Shown here piece after piece: positions 27,631 to 36,378 of a DNA stretch of 64,000 nucleotides. The stretch covers positions 1 to 64,000 of the forward strand of contig JAGTJU010000005.1 in NCBI GenBank assembly GCA_022184915.1, in the 5' to 3' direction. This DNA is from Myxococcales bacterium (GTDB taxonomy: Bacteria > Myxococcota_A > Polyangia > Fen-1088). The position numbers and the translations under genes are program-made. The notes beneath the pieces were generated by a model. The model made no database searches. It saw only the letters and a list, made by a program, of their open reading frames with translations, and had not been told where the DNA came from. Positions within the stretch are counted from its first letter, which is position 1. Every line of letters starts with the position of its first letter.

Positions 27631-28287
27631 ATGGATATCGTGCGTTACTCGGAGGCGGATCTGCCCACGGTCCACGGGCCGTTTCGGCTGTACGTTTACC
27701 GGGAGGCCTCTACGAATGGCGTGCCGGCGCCGGGCTCTACCAGCCTCGAACACATGGCGATCGTGCGGGGCGACTTGAGGAATCAGGAAGCGGTGCTTTG
27801 CCGCATCCACTCGGAATGCTGGACCTCCGAGGTGATCGGCTCTCTCAAATGCGATTGCCGTGAACAGCTCGAGGTGGCCCTGGCGCGGGTGGCCGCCGAG
27901 GGCAGCGGCGTGGTGGTGTACCTGCGCCAGGAGGGCCGGGGCATCGGGCTAGGCAACAAGATCAAGGCCTATGCGCTTCAAAACGAGGGCGCCGATACGG
28001 TGGAAGCGAACATCGCCTTGGGATTCGAGGCCGACTCGCGGAACTATGATTTGGCCGGCGCGATTCTGGCGGATCTTGGCGTGAAGTCCGTGCGCTTGAT
28101 GACGAACAACCCGCTCAAGATGGACGGGCTTCGTCGTGCAGGGGTCGAGATCGCCGGTCGTCAGGCGCACTGGGTGGCGGAGAACCGCTACAACGCACAA
28201 TACCTCGCCGTCAAACGCCGCAAGATGGGACACCACGCCGACAATTCGCCCCGCCTGCTCGCGTTGCCAGGTGCTAAGAAGCCGTAA
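27631..28287 (+). CDS. ribA: GTP cyclohydrolase II
   Basis: Opens GTP to 2,5-diamino-6-ribosylamino-4(3H)-pyrimidinone 5'-phosphate, the first step of riboflavin synthesis. All signatures are visible: SLEHMAIVRGD, zinc cysteines in HSECWTSEVIGSLKCDCREQL, YLRQEGRGIGLGNKIKAYALQ (catalytic Arg/Tyr region) and VRLMTNNPLKMDGL. The enzyme stands alone, without a fused RibB domain. I prefer ATG 27631 (218 residues), which has GGAAAG at 27622-27627 and begins at the first conserved strand. An upstream ATG at 27520 would add 37 residues whose codon third positions look non-coding. It is followed by mrp after 20 bases. Confidence 0.93.
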   Translation: MDIVRYSEADLPTVHGPFRLYVYREASTNGVPAPGSTSLEHMAIVRGDLRNQEAVLCRIHSECWTSEVIGSLKCDCREQLEVALARVAAEGSGVVVYLRQEGRGIGLGNKIKAYALQNEGADTVEANIALGFEADSRNYDLAGAILADLGVKSVRLMTNNPLKMDGLRRAGVEIAGRQAHWVAENRYNAQYLAVKRRKMGHHADNSPRLLALPGAKKP

Positions 28288-28292
28288 CCGCC

Positions 28293-28310
28293 AGGGAGGT
28301 TACCGCCATT
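28293..28310 (+). promoter_or_regulatory. Strong Shine-Dalgarno positioned on an AUU start codon (mrp)
   Basis: AGGGAGGT at 28293-28300 is seven bases from ATT at 28308-28310. No ATG, GTG or TTG exists in this frame between the in-frame TAA at 28275-28277 and a codon already inside the conserved DUF59 domain. The site therefore decides the start as AUU, a rare initiator known from infC and pcnB in E. coli. Confidence 0.6.
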
Positions 28311-29402
28311 TCCAGCACCGACGAGATCCGAAGCGCGCTGTCACAGGTCATCGACCCAGGGCTTGGAACCGATTTGGTTTCCGCCTCCATGGTGAAGGAC
28401 GTGACCTTCGCGGGCGGGCACGCCCGCATTCACATCGAGCTCACGACACCCGCTTGCCCCTCGCAAGCCACGATCGAGGCCGACATCACGCGCGCCGTGG
28501 CAGTCGTGCGCGGTGTGACTCAGGTGAGCGTGGCGTTCTCGGCCGACGTGGCGTCGCGCCCTTCGGCCACGGCCGGCGGCCCGATGCCCGGCGTGAAGAA
28601 TGTCATTGCGGTGTCTTCGGGCAAGGGAGGGGTGGGCAAGTCCACCGTGACCACCAACCTCGCCGCCGCTCTTCACAGCCTGGGCGCGCGCGTGGGCATT
28701 CTCGATGCCGACATTTACGGGCCCTCGGTGCCCCAGATGATGGGCGATCCCGACGTCTTCGCCTCGGGCAACGAGCAGTCGAAGATCTCCCCCGCCGTTC
28801 ACCACGGCATGAAGATCATTTCGATCGGCTTTTTCCTCGAGCGCGACAAGCCCGTGATTTGGCGCGGGCCCATGGTGCACAAGCTCTTGCAGCAGTTCAT
28901 CGAAGACGTGCAGTGGGGCAATCTCGACTATCTGCTCATCGACCTGCCCCCGGGCACCGGCGACGCCCAGCTGTCTTTGTCGCAGCTGCTCCCGGTCACG
29001 GGCGCGGTGTTGGTCACCACGCCTCAGGAGGTGTCGGTGCTCGACGTCGAAAAAGCCCTGTCGATGTGGAAGAAGGTGGAGGTGCCGATCTTGGGCGTGG
29101 TGGAAAACATGAGCACCTTCGAGTGCCCACACTGCCACCACGTCGAGGAGATCTTCGCGCGCGGAGGCGGCAAAGCCCTCGCCGAGCGGGAAGGCCTGCC
29201 GCTGCTCGGCGAGGTGCCCATCCAGTCGGCCATTCGCCGCGCGGGCGATGGCGGAAAGCCCGTCGTGCTGGCCGAACCCGAATCGAAGGCGGCGGAGGTG
29301 TTCCGCGAGATGGCGAAAACCGTGGCTTGCGCGCTCTCGGTGCGCAACCGACCTGCTCCGGGTGCAGGCATCCGCAGCGGCAAACTCACGCTGATTCGCT
29401 AG
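28308..29402 (+). CDS. mrp: Mrp/ApbC iron-sulfur cluster carrier P-loop protein
   Basis: A 364-residue protein if read from ATT 28308. Residues 1-85 are a MIP18/DUF59 domain (SALSQVIDPGLGTDLVSASMVKDV ... TPACPSQATIEADI). The MRP P-loop domain follows, with a deviant Walker A SSGKGGVGKST, DADIYGPSVPQMM, LPPGTGDAQLS, TTPQEVSVLDVEKAL and the cluster-binding pair C-x2-C in TFECPHCHHVEEIF. It assembles and transfers [4Fe-4S] clusters. If one insisted on ATG (28380) or TTG, the first part of DUF59 would be lost, so the AUU start with its strong Shine-Dalgarno is the better reading. It follows ribA closely and is probably cotranscribed. Confidence 0.9.
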   Translation: MSSTDEIRSALSQVIDPGLGTDLVSASMVKDVTFAGGHARIHIELTTPACPSQATIEADITRAVAVVRGVTQVSVAFSADVASRPSATAGGPMPGVKNVIAVSSGKGGVGKSTVTTNLAAALHSLGARVGILDADIYGPSVPQMMGDPDVFASGNEQSKISPAVHHGMKIISIGFFLERDKPVIWRGPMVHKLLQQFIEDVQWGNLDYLLIDLPPGTGDAQLSLSQLLPVTGAVLVTTPQEVSVLDVEKALSMWKKVEVPILGVVENMSTFECPHCHHVEEIFARGGGKALAEREGLPLLGEVPIQSAIRRAGDGGKPVVLAEPESKAAEVFREMAKTVACALSVRNRPAPGAGIRSGKLTLIR

Positions 29403-29442
29403 GGACCTCCTTCGCAGGCTTGCGAGCGCCGGCAGGCAGGCC

Positions 29443-31500
29443 TCAGACCTGCCGCAGGTCACTTTGAAAGGGCGAGAGGTTGCCCTCGTTCGAGAGCCAC
29501 AGCAGGACCGCGCGCACCTCGAGCCACTCGGCCATGCACACCTCGAGGAGGCTGCGCGGGAGGTCCGTGAGGTCGTGCCCTTCGAAGGCAAACGAGGCCA
29601 CGTTTTGGGTCATCGCGCGCAAGCCCGACGTGGTGAGCTGGTCCCGCGTGCGCCAGGCCCGCTCGACCGCCAACGCGAGGGCCTCGGGGAAGCGGGGGTG
29701 CGGGGCGATCGTGTGCGGCCAGGCCGTGTCGTGCTGTCCCACCGCCCACGACAGCCAGCAGAGCGCGGCCCAGTCGGCGCGCGCCCGGCTCACGAGCGCT
29801 GAGACGCCCTCGGTGCCGGGCGGGATCCGTTCATCGATCTGCACTTTGGTGAGCTCGGGTTGGCCGTCTTCGCCCACGTCCTCGATCTCGGCCTCGTGAC
29901 ACGCAAGCTGCACGGGGCCCTCGGCCAAAAAGTCCTCGAGCACCGGCGGCGCCCATGCGGTGTGCTCGCAGCCGAACGGGGCCAGCGCGCGACGCACCAA
30001 CAAAAGGCGCGTGGCGTACACCCGTGCGGCCGCGCGGACGCGGTCGAGGGGTTGCGACAGCTCGAGGGGGATGCGCTCGGCCGCGGCTTCGAGGTGTTCC
30101 TGGGCGGGACGAAACGCGTAAAGAGGCCGCAAGACGCGCAGCGAGGTCTCGAAGAACGCGGCGGCCTCGGGGGAGGCCTCGGCGAGGCGGACCCGATCCC
30201 GGGCGATGGTCTCGTCTTCGCCCCTCTCCAGGGCCACCAGCGCGCGTGTGAACGACATCGACGCCCGCTCCGGAGCCAGGCACACCGCCGCCTCCGCAAG
30301 CTCACGGGCGGCCCGGCTCCAGGGGGGTAAGCCAGCGGCCACCTGGCGCAGGGTCTCGGCGGGCTCGGCGCCCGCAACGAGGGCGTCGAGCAGAGCGTCC
30401 ACCCCGCGGGGCTCGGGACTGCGGGCCAGCTCGGCCGCATCGGCAACGCCTCGAGGCAGTACGGCCGCAGAGACGAACGCATGAAAACGCGCGCACGTGC
30501 CCGAGGCCGCGAGCGTGCGGGCCGCGGCCACCAGGGCCTCGCGCACCCGCCCGGAGCCCTGCCACTCACGCGCCCGGTCTTCCCAGATCGCGGCCGAGGC
30601 CGACGTCTCGGAAAACGCGTCGGTGTCCGTGGCGATCGGGGGCAGCACGATCGGGCCCCCCAACGCGCGCTCCCACACGAGGCCCTCCTGGGTGTCCAGG
30701 GCCCGCCAGACGCCGGTGTGCTGGCCAGCCTCGAAGTGCCCGTACACCCAGGCAGGCGCACGCGCGGCGGGAACGCCCCACGTTGCGGCCTCGCTCGGGT
30801 CCACGCGCAAGCGCCAAGGGCCCTCTCGCACCTCGTCGTAGCCCTCGTGCCAGCGGTAGGTGACCGCCTCGCGAAGGCGACCTTGTTCGTCGAAGTGGCG
30901 CCGGGCCACACGCCGGCCGCGGTCGTACGTGGCCTCCTCGCTGAGCGTGGCATCCTGACGCCACCACGCCCACACGCCGGATGCCGAAGCGCCGGGGGCT
31001 TCTGGGGGGCCCGCACACCAGCGCGACGTGCCCTCCTCGAAGGCGGCGTGGTCCGGAACGCCCTCGGGCCGCGGGGGACGGCGCCGGCCATCGGAGCACA
31101 GGGCGAAGCCCTCTTCGTCGAAGAAGGTCTCGCTGAGCAAAGAGCCCGCCTGATAGCGGGCGGCCAGGCGCACGGCGCCCGGAGGCACGCAGCAGGCGCG
31201 CAAGGGCTCGGCGTCGTCCCGCGGGCTTGCGCAGGCGGTGACCTCCCCGTCGAGCTCACCCTGGGCGTAAGCGCCCTGCCGTGCCAGCGATCCATCGGCG
31301 TGGAAGTGCCGAAAAGGCCCCTCCAGCAGCCCGCCGGCGAAGGCGCCCTCGAAGAGCAACGAGCCGTCCTCGCGCCAGCGGCGCACGGGGCCCGCGCGCG
31401 GGCCATCGGGGGCGGGCGGCGCCGCTTCCCAGCACGCGCTGTCGGGCTCCCACACCGCGGTCTCGGGCACACCTGGCGGACGAACGGCTTGTCCGGGCAT
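29443..31500 (-). CDS. Large MORN-repeat (YwqK-like) protein with helical C-terminal region
   Basis: A 685-residue cytoplasmic-looking protein with no signal peptide. The first 290 residues hold at least five MORN_2-type repeats: VRRWREDGSLLFEGAFAGGLLEGPF, FRHFHADGSLARQGAYAQGELDGEV, a degenerate one near 115, GVWAWWRQDATLSEEATYDRGRR and WVYGHFEAGQHTGVW. The remaining 395 residues are Ala/Glu/Arg-rich and probably all helix; I do not recognise them. MORN repeats bind lipids or proteins. The start ATG at 31500 is set by loss of coding character upstream. It follows the Ser/Thr kinase gene by 94 bases on the same strand, so it may act with it, for example as substrate or scaffold. Confidence 0.72.
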   Translation of the reverse strand: MPGQAVRPPGVPETAVWEPDSACWEAAPPAPDGPRAGPVRRWREDGSLLFEGAFAGGLLEGPFRHFHADGSLARQGAYAQGELDGEVTACASPRDDAEPLRACCVPPGAVRLAARYQAGSLLSETFFDEEGFALCSDGRRRPPRPEGVPDHAAFEEGTSRWCAGPPEAPGASASGVWAWWRQDATLSEEATYDRGRRVARRHFDEQGRLREAVTYRWHEGYDEVREGPWRLRVDPSEAATWGVPAARAPAWVYGHFEAGQHTGVWRALDTQEGLVWERALGGPIVLPPIATDTDAFSETSASAAIWEDRAREWQGSGRVREALVAAARTLAASGTCARFHAFVSAAVLPRGVADAAELARSPEPRGVDALLDALVAGAEPAETLRQVAAGLPPWSRAARELAEAAVCLAPERASMSFTRALVALERGEDETIARDRVRLAEASPEAAAFFETSLRVLRPLYAFRPAQEHLEAAAERIPLELSQPLDRVRAAARVYATRLLLVRRALAPFGCEHTAWAPPVLEDFLAEGPVQLACHEAEIEDVGEDGQPELTKVQIDERIPPGTEGVSALVSRARADWAALCWLSWAVGQHDTAWPHTIAPHPRFPEALALAVERAWRTRDQLTTSGLRAMTQNVASFAFEGHDLTDLPRSLLEVCMAEWLEVRAVLLWLSNEGNLSPFQSDLRQV

Positions 31501-31594
31501 GGCTAGACTTTGCGCCGTCTCCGCGGCTTTGTCACCGGCGAGGCGCACTCGGCACGAGCCGAGGCGTGTGGCGCGTCCCGCGTGCAGGCGGCCG

Positions 31595-33301
31595 TCAGGG
31601 GGTGTTGCCGACCTGCGCGGGCTCGATGAGCTCAGCCGGAGGGGCCTCCGGAGGGGCGGCGACCGGCGCCTCGTCCTGGACGGGCTCGGACACCGTCGTC
31701 TCGGGCCGCCCCGTCTCGGGCGGCGGCGTCTCGGGCGGCGTCTGCTCCCCCGCACCTCGCTTCGCCTGACGCCTGAGGCTCAGGACGGCCGAAACGTCTC
31801 GGTCCGGTACGATCCGGTGCACGGCTTCCACGAAGCCCTCTTTTCGCAGGGTGATATCCACCGGCTCCTCCCCCCGCGGCAGCGCGACCACCAAGGGCGA
31901 AAGCCCGAGCAGCTGGCCTTTCGGCCCCAGGACCTCCGCACGGCGCGGCTGCGATTCGATGCGAAGCTCGATGGTGTCGGACACGGCGGCGACCGGTGCC
32001 GCAGGAGCGCGCGGGGCGGGGGCGGCGACGGCGGGGGCAGGGACGGCGTCGGCGGGGGCCGACGCCGGGGTGCGGACCAGGGCCCCAGGCGCGGGGGGCG
32101 CTGCGGGCCGCGCCACGACCAGGGCCACTGCAGCCGCCAGCGCCGCGCCGGTCAAGGCCCACAGCACGGGCCCGCGGGGCGAGGCCCGGCGCGTCCCCCG
32201 GGGGCGCGATCCCTCGACGGCAAGGGGCGGGACCGTGGCAAGGGGATGCGGGACCGCCTCATCGGCGGGCACGACGGGCAGGTCGCCCCACGATCGCAAC
32301 AGATCGTCCTCGACCTGGGTCTCGAAGATGCCGGCGTCCACGCCGAACAGGTCGTCCAGCAGACGAGGGAGGGCTCCCGGTGCAAAGTGCGTTTCGGCGA
32401 GAAAGCCCTCGAGCGCGTCTGCCATCTCCAGGGCCGATGCATACCGACGGCTCAGGTCTCGCTCGAGGGCCCGCACCACGATGTAGTCGAGCGCGGTCGG
32501 AAGATCGGATCGCTGCATCGACGGTGGAATCACCGGCCGCTCGAGCACGTTCTTCATGGTGTTGTATTCGCTCTTCTCGAAAAAGAGCCTGCGGCCCGTC
32601 AGCATTTCCCACAGACAGACGCCCAGGGAAAACACGTCGGAGCGTGCGTCGATCGCGTCGCCACGGATCTGCTCGGGCGATAGATAACTCAGCTTGCCAC
32701 GGATGAACCCATTGCCGCTGACGCCATCCACCTCCATGCGTTGGCTCTCGCCCACCTTGGCGATGCCGAAATCGAGCAACTTCACGCCTCCGGCACGCAG
32801 CAACATCACGTTCGACGGGCTCACATCCCGATGAACGATGTTGAGAGGCTTGCCGCCCGCGCCGTTGAGGCTGTGCGCATAGTGCAATCCGATGGCCACT
32901 TGCTGCGCGATGTAGGCCGCCACCGCAGGATCCAACTGCTTGTGCGTGGCCCGAAGCTGGCGCAGAACGGACAGCAGATCCTTGCCCCTCAGGTACTCCA
33001 TCGTGATGAAGTAGCTGCCCCCGATCTGACCAAAATCGTAGATCTGAACGATGTTCGGGTGGTTTAGCAGCGCCGAGACGCGCGCCTCTGCCACGAACAT
33101 GTCGATGAAGTCTTTGGACTCCGACTTCTCCTTCAAAATGCGCTTGATGACGAAGACACGCTGAAAGCCCTCCACGCCGTGAGCAACGGCGCGAAAGACC
33201 TCGGCCATGCCGCCCCGCCCGATGGGCTCGAGCAGGACGAACCGGCCAAACCGCTCACCGGCGGCCCTGTTCTTGGGCTCTGACACCTGTGCGTCCGACA
33301 T
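31595..33301 (-). CDS. Membrane-anchored Ser/Thr protein kinase
   Basis: A 568-residue Hanks-type kinase. Residues 20-300: GRGGMAEVFRA (glycine loop), VIK (Lys53), HRDVSPSN (157-164, the form typical of myxobacterial kinases), LLDFGIAK (177-179 DFG) and YLSPEQ replacing APE. A juxtamembrane linker leads to a single membrane helix (WALTGAALAAAVALVVA). Outside the membrane lie a Pro/Ala linker, a PEGA-like domain (LRIESQPRRAEVLGPKGQLLGLSPLVVALPRGEEPVDITLRKEGF) and a tail of imperfect P-E-T repeats. The PEGA domain is probably the sensor. The start at 33301 was chosen as the ATG nearest the kinase domain. It is divergent from the CBM9 lipoprotein gene. Confidence 0.92.
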   Translation of the reverse strand: MSDAQVSEPKNRAAGERFGRFVLLEPIGRGGMAEVFRAVAHGVEGFQRVFVIKRILKEKSESKDFIDMFVAEARVSALLNHPNIVQIYDFGQIGGSYFITMEYLRGKDLLSVLRQLRATHKQLDPAVAAYIAQQVAIGLHYAHSLNGAGGKPLNIVHRDVSPSNVMLLRAGGVKLLDFGIAKVGESQRMEVDGVSGNGFIRGKLSYLSPEQIRGDAIDARSDVFSLGVCLWEMLTGRRLFFEKSEYNTMKNVLERPVIPPSMQRSDLPTALDYIVVRALERDLSRRYASALEMADALEGFLAETHFAPGALPRLLDDLFGVDAGIFETQVEDDLLRSWGDLPVVPADEAVPHPLATVPPLAVEGSRPRGTRRASPRGPVLWALTGAALAAAVALVVARPAAPPAPGALVRTPASAPADAVPAPAVAAPAPRAPAAPVAAVSDTIELRIESQPRRAEVLGPKGQLLGLSPLVVALPRGEEPVDITLRKEGFVEAVHRIVPDRDVSAVLSLRRQAKRGAGEQTPPETPPPETGRPETTVSEPVQDEAPVAAPPEAPPAELIEPAQVGNTP

Positions 33302-33460
33302 CGTCCGGAAACACGAGGAGCTTGAGATGAACCGTAACGCAGAACACAAGCGAACCCCTGCCTGGGACTCGGGTCGTGTGGCCCCACCCCGTGCGCGAAG
33401 GTAGGGACGAACTGATTGTGGCCAACCTTGCCCTTCGTCGGGCATAAACTGTCTTTCATC

Positions 33461-34738
33461 ATGAATCTTAGCTCTTTGCTTACCCGGGCCCCCCTGACGG
33501 CCTTGGCATGCTTCGCCCTCTTTTGCCTGCCTCTCGGCTGCGCCCTTTCGGAGACCGGTCTCGAAGGGCTCGAGGACCTCAGTCCCGACGCGAGCGCCGG
33601 AGGCAGCACGCCGCTACCGCCGGGCGGCTCGGGCGGGGGTGGCGGCTCGGGCGGGGGTGGCGGCTTGAGGAAGGCCGCGGGTGAGCTTTGCACGGGTCCC
33701 GCGGAGTGTCTCACGGGCTTTTGCGCCCAGGGAGTTTGCTGTGACAGCCCGTGCACCGCGGGGTGCGCTTCGTGCGCGTTGGCCGGACTTGGTGGCAAGT
33801 GTTCGCCGCTGTCCGCGGGGACAAAGCCCCTCATCGACGGAACGTGCCAGAGGGAGCAGCCTTCGACCTGCGGCTTCGATGGCACCTGCGACGGCAGCGG
33901 CGGATGCCAGCGGCATGTGGGAGGCACGCCTTGTTCCCAGGGCCTCTGCAGCGCAGGCACGGAAACCCCGGCGTCTCTTTGCAACGGCGCCGGTGTGTGC
34001 CTTGCCCAGCCAATGAAGTCCTGCGCGCCGTACTTGTGCGACACGCGCGCCTGCGCCGCCGAATGCCGCCGGAACGACGACTGCACGGGGGCCACCCGCT
34101 GCATCGAGCGCAAGTGCCAGCTGCTCGACGCACCCGACGTAAGGTTCACGCTCAACACCCCCATCGTCGACGGGCTCGAAGACGACGTTTGGAAGGCGGT
34201 CCCGTCCTTCCCGATCAAGAACTTGGTGGCAGGCGCGGTTGGCGGTCCGGAAGACCTCACCGCGGGATTCAAGGCCATGTGGACGGCTGAGGCCTTCTAC
34301 GTGATCGTCGACGTCGTCGATAACTCACTCCGCAACGACTCTCCCGAGGTGTGGCAAGACGACGCCTTGCAGATCTTCTTCGATGCCGACTACAGCCGGG
34401 GGCAGACGTACGATGGCACCGATGACCTGCAGTACATCTTCGGGTGGAACGACCCTGCCTTCAAGGAAGCCAAGCTGAACCGTGCGCAAGGCGTGACCGT
34501 GTTCTCCCGGAACAAGCAGGGCAACCTGGGTTATGTCTTCGAGGCCCGGTTTCCCTGGGCAACCTTGGGGGCCATGTCTCCCAGCCCGGGCAAGCGGATC
34601 GGCTTTCAACTCGAGGTGGACGACGACGACCAAGGCCAAGGCACCGAACGCGAAGCCCTCGTCGTGTGGTTTGGAAAGTCGGGTGAAGCCTACTTGCGTC
34701 CCGCTTCTTTTGGTGAGCTCGTGCTGACCGGCAACTAG
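33461..34738 (+). CDS. Lipoprotein with Cys-rich region and CBM9-like carbohydrate-binding domain
   Basis: A 425-residue predicted lipoprotein. The signal peptide ends with the lipobox LPLGC (ACFALFCLPLGC). A flexible GGSGGG linker leads into about 145 residues with some 22 cysteines in repeating pairs (CTGPAECLTGFCAQGVCCDSPC), a pattern seen in myxobacterial surface proteins. The last 200 residues fit a CBM9-like sugar-binding domain (LNTPIVDGLEDDVWKAVPSF ... FKAMWTAEAFYVIVDVVDNS ... EVWQDDALQIFFDAD ... GYVFEARFPWATLG). ATG 33461 is chosen for the signal peptide. It converges on the 3-keto-glycoside operon, so it may help capture that pathway's substrate on the cell surface, but this is inference. 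Confidence 0.8.
   Translation: MNLSSLLTRAPLTALACFALFCLPLGCALSETGLEGLEDLSPDASAGGSTPLPPGGSGGGGGSGGGGGLRKAAGELCTGPAECLTGFCAQGVCCDSPCTAGCASCALAGLGGKCSPLSAGTKPLIDGTCQREQPSTCGFDGTCDGSGGCQRHVGGTPCSQGLCSAGTETPASLCNGAGVCLAQPMKSCAPYLCDTRACAAECRRNDDCTGATRCIERKCQLLDAPDVRFTLNTPIVDGLEDDVWKAVPSFPIKNLVAGAVGGPEDLTAGFKAMWTAEAFYVIVDVVDNSLRNDSPEVWQDDALQIFFDADYSRGQTYDGTDDLQYIFGWNDPAFKEAKLNRAQGVTVFSRNKQGNLGYVFEARFPWATLGAMSPSPGKRIGFQLEVDDDDQGQGTEREALVVWFGKSGEAYLRPASFGELVLTGN
33623..33658 (+). repeat. Two tandem 18-base units encoding a GGSGGG linker
   Basis: The unit GGCGGCTCGGGCGGGGGT is present at 33623-33640 and again, identical, at 33641-33658, inside the lipoprotein gene. It encodes flexible Gly/Ser spacer between the lipid anchor and the Cys-rich region. 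Copy number probably varies between strains by slippage. Confidence 0.85.
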
Positions 34739-34753
34739 GATGCGGCGTGCGCC

Positions 34754-35599
34754 CTAGGGTTCGTCGTAAGCCTTGAGCGGCCGAATCCAGATGTTCCGAA
34801 ACAACACGTGGTTTCCGTGGTCCTGCAGGCGCAGCGGCCCCTGCGCGTCCTCGGGCGTGTAGGGCGGGTTGCTCTTGTGGGCCGTCGGACCGAAAAAAGA
34901 AGCTCCCGCATGGGTGACGACCCCGTTGTGCAGGACGGTCACGATGGCGGGGCTTTCGAGCTTGTTGCCGTCCACGAATCGGGGCGCCCTGAAGACGATG
35001 TCGTAGGTCTGCCACCGCCCCGGGGGCAAGGCTGCATTCACCAGGGGCGGGACCTGTCCGTACAGCGCCGATGCCTGTCCGTCGGCGTAGGTCTCGTTCT
35101 CGAAACTGTCGAGCACCTGCACCTCGAATTTTCCTAGCAGGAACACGCCGCTGTTGCCCCGGGCCTGACCGTCACCCTTCACGTCTTTCGGGGTTGCCCA
35201 CTCGACATGCAGCTGGAAGTCTCGATACACCTGCTTCGTCTGCAGAGCACCTCGGCCTGTTTGCAGCACCCCACCCTTCATGAGCCAGGTCGGAGCCGCC
35301 CCATCTTCGTGTTCCCACTTCGATAGGTCAGGGCGCTGCCCCAGGAGAACCTCGGCATCCGAAGGAGGCCTTCCCGGACCTTTATCGGTACCGCACTGCC
35401 CCGGAACAACCACCGGTGGTCGCGGGCGATGGGCGTCGTGGATGTGCCATGTCCCCTGGGCCTGGAGGGGGGTGCCCGTGAAGCCTGGCTTGGTTGGAGC
35501 TGCGGGCGGTGAATCGGCCTCAGCCTGCCCAAGGCGCATCGTCAGCACCAAGATCGCAACGACTCCGGGCAGCCCGTATGGCAAGCGCAGGGGATTCAT
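34754..35599 (-). CDS. DUF1080 protein (3-keto-disaccharide hydrolase family), second paralogue
   Basis: A 281-residue exported protein with an N-terminal hydrophobic signal (LPGVVAILVLTMRLGQAEA). The family fold (concanavalin-like jelly roll, PF06439) is seen in WLMKGGVLQTGRGALQTKQVYRDFQLHVEW, GNSGVFLLGKFEVQVLDSFENETYADGQASALYG, LPPGRWQTYDIVFRAPRF and VTVLHNGVVTH. It belongs to the branch with the QASALYGQ/PPLVNA motif and lacks the LFNGKDLSGW opening of its neighbour, so the two probably do different steps. Known family members act on 3-keto-glycosides as hydrolases, lyases or hydratases. ATGA overlap with the preceding gene; last gene of the four-gene operon. Confidence 0.85.
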   Translation of the reverse strand: MNPLRLPYGLPGVVAILVLTMRLGQAEADSPPAAPTKPGFTGTPLQAQGTWHIHDAHRPRPPVVVPGQCGTDKGPGRPPSDAEVLLGQRPDLSKWEHEDGAAPTWLMKGGVLQTGRGALQTKQVYRDFQLHVEWATPKDVKGDGQARGNSGVFLLGKFEVQVLDSFENETYADGQASALYGQVPPLVNAALPPGRWQTYDIVFRAPRFVDGNKLESPAIVTVLHNGVVTHAGASFFGPTAHKSNPPYTPEDAQGPLRLQDHGNHVLFRNIWIRPLKAYDEP

Positions 35600-36378
35600 G
35601 GCGCACTTCCGCTGTCAGAGCCGGTTCCACCGAGCGGCACGAGCTGAAGCTTTCGGAACTCCATTTCCGTTCCCTCCGCCTGCAGGGCTATCTGCCCCTC
35701 GCTGGCCGTGCTCCCCGAGCCTCGGTTGACCAACTGCCCGTTGACCCAGACGGTTATCGTCGTTCCCACGGCTTCAATCACGATCGCATTCCACTCCCCC
35801 AGAGGACGTTCGGCGCCATCGGTGAGGTTCAGAATGCGCCGCGCGTCCCCTCGCCGGCCTCCCCACGCGCTTCCCTGTTCACGGGGCCGACGGATCTCCA
35901 TGTTTTCAACGGAGATGTCCTCGTGAATGCACCAAAAATCACCCGCGTCTCCGCTCTGCAGTTGCACTTCGATCGATTGCGGAAACATCTTGTACAGGAC
36001 TCTCGGCGTCGACGCGTGGATCAACACCCCGCCGTTCCCTCCAGCGCCCACGAAGCGGTACTCGAAGGTCAGGCGGTAGTTTTTGTAACTTTGTTTCGTC
36101 AGCAGGTGGCCCCGCGGCGTCCCCAGGCTCACGAGCAGACCGTCACGCACCACGAAGCTGTCCGGCGCACCAGGGTTCTCGTCTTTTTCGGGCACGTCCA
36201 CGACCCATCCCGACAAATCCTTGCCGTTGAAGAGCTCTACGGCCGCCTGCGCCTCAGTTCCCCTCACGGGTGTGGGCACCACGACGCCGGGTCCCGGAGG
36301 CGCATGGCTGCAACTGCCCAGCGTTGCCATCGCGGTCAGGTGCACCAAAGCCCAACGACAAAGACGTGATCGACTCAC
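35596..36378 (-). CDS. DUF1080 lipoprotein (3-keto-disaccharide hydrolase family), first paralogue
   Basis: A 260-residue protein with a lipoprotein-type signal (ALVHLTAMATLGSCSH). The mature part is canonical DUF1080: LFNGKDLSGW, FVVRDGLLVSLGTPRGHLLTKQSYKNYRLTFEYRF, GNGGVLIHA, PQSIEVQLQSGDAGDFWC, GEWNAIVIEAVGTTITVWVNGQLVN and GQIALQAEGTEMEFRKLQL. Family members cleave or hydrate 3-keto sugars formed by periplasmic dehydrogenases. It is coupled by ATGA overlaps to the dehydrogenase small subunit upstream and the second DUF1080 gene downstream. Confidence 0.9.
   Translation of the reverse strand: MSRSRLCRWALVHLTAMATLGSCSHAPPGPGVVVPTPVRGTEAQAAVELFNGKDLSGWVVDVPEKDENPGAPDSFVVRDGLLVSLGTPRGHLLTKQSYKNYRLTFEYRFVGAGGNGGVLIHASTPRVLYKMFPQSIEVQLQSGDAGDFWCIHEDISVENMEIRRPREQGSAWGGRRGDARRILNLTDGAERPLGEWNAIVIEAVGTTITVWVNGQLVNRGSGSTASEGQIALQAEGTEMEFRKLQLVPLGGTGSDSGSAP

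Noticed and set aside
33601-33663. Repeated GC-rich units that at first look like a small repeat array
   Set aside because: They are in frame and encode a Gly/Ser linker of a lipoprotein. There are no spacers and no cas genes, so this is not a CRISPR.
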